DNA of 6,444 nucleotides. It comes from Gudongella sp964607545 (GTDB lineage: Bacteria; Bacillota; Clostridia; Tissierellales; Tissierellaceae). Both the position numbers and the translations under genes were made by a program. Shown one piece after another: positions 6,444-6,444 of the stretch. The notes under the pieces were generated by a model that saw nothing but the letters and a program-made list of their open reading frames with translations, searched no databases and was not told where the DNA came from. How positions within the stretch are numbered: position 1 is the stretch's first letter; each line of letters starts with the position of its first letter. Location of the stretch: positions 1 to 6,444 of the forward strand of contig CAZSLV010000102.1 of assembly GCA_964607545.1 (NCBI GenBank). Direction: 5' to 3'.

Positions 6444-6444
6444 T

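Noticed and set aside
1..6444. A defence system, mobile element or other undescribed multi-gene system
   Set aside because: All complete genes belong to known conserved families in a common clostridial order. No transposase, integrase, CRISPR repeats or terminal inverted repeats were found; only the edge-truncated protein remains unexplained.

Overview
The window carries a tightly packed run of six complete genes, all on the minus strand, plus the 3' part of an upstream gene. The DNA is AT-rich and uses AGG/AGA for nearly all arginines. Ribosome binding sites are purine-rich, with AGGAGG-like cores. Together with a SpoIID/LytB-family gene and the order ruvC-ruvA-ruvB-spoIID-queA-tgt, this points to a low-GC Bacillota, most likely a member of the Clostridia or Tissierellia. 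No genus can be assigned from the sequence alone.

Read in the direction of transcription (from high to low coordinates), the layout is as follows. From the right edge to 5793 there is the C-terminal part of an unrecognised soluble protein, whose frame stays open to the window edge. A 100-base gap follows, holding a Rho-independent terminator for that gene and a sigma-A-like promoter for the next operon. Then come ruvC (Holliday-junction resolvase), ruvA and ruvB (branch-migration complex), a secreted SpoIID/LytB-domain protein, queA and tgt (two steps of queuosine tRNA modification). The last 21 bases may carry the ribosome binding region and start codon of the next gene.

The six genes are separated by only 8 to 17 bases, and two ribosome binding sites overlap the preceding stop codon. 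A single transcript with coupled translation is therefore likely. RuvA and RuvB bind Holliday junctions and move them, and RuvC cuts them. Tgt inserts preQ1 into the wobble position of GUN-anticodon tRNAs, and QueA then converts it to epoxyqueuosine. The SpoIID-like protein has an export signal and a peptidoglycan-related domain, so it acts outside the cytoplasm and shares no obvious pathway with its neighbours.

This is mostly a conserved housekeeping region. I see no mobile element, CRISPR array, tRNA, rRNA or new defence system. The points most worth a second look are the unidentified protein that runs off the right edge, the ruvC start codon (the internal ATG looks correct), an exact 40-codon tandem repeat in the SpoIID-like protein, and recurrent six-base C tracts on the coding strand.
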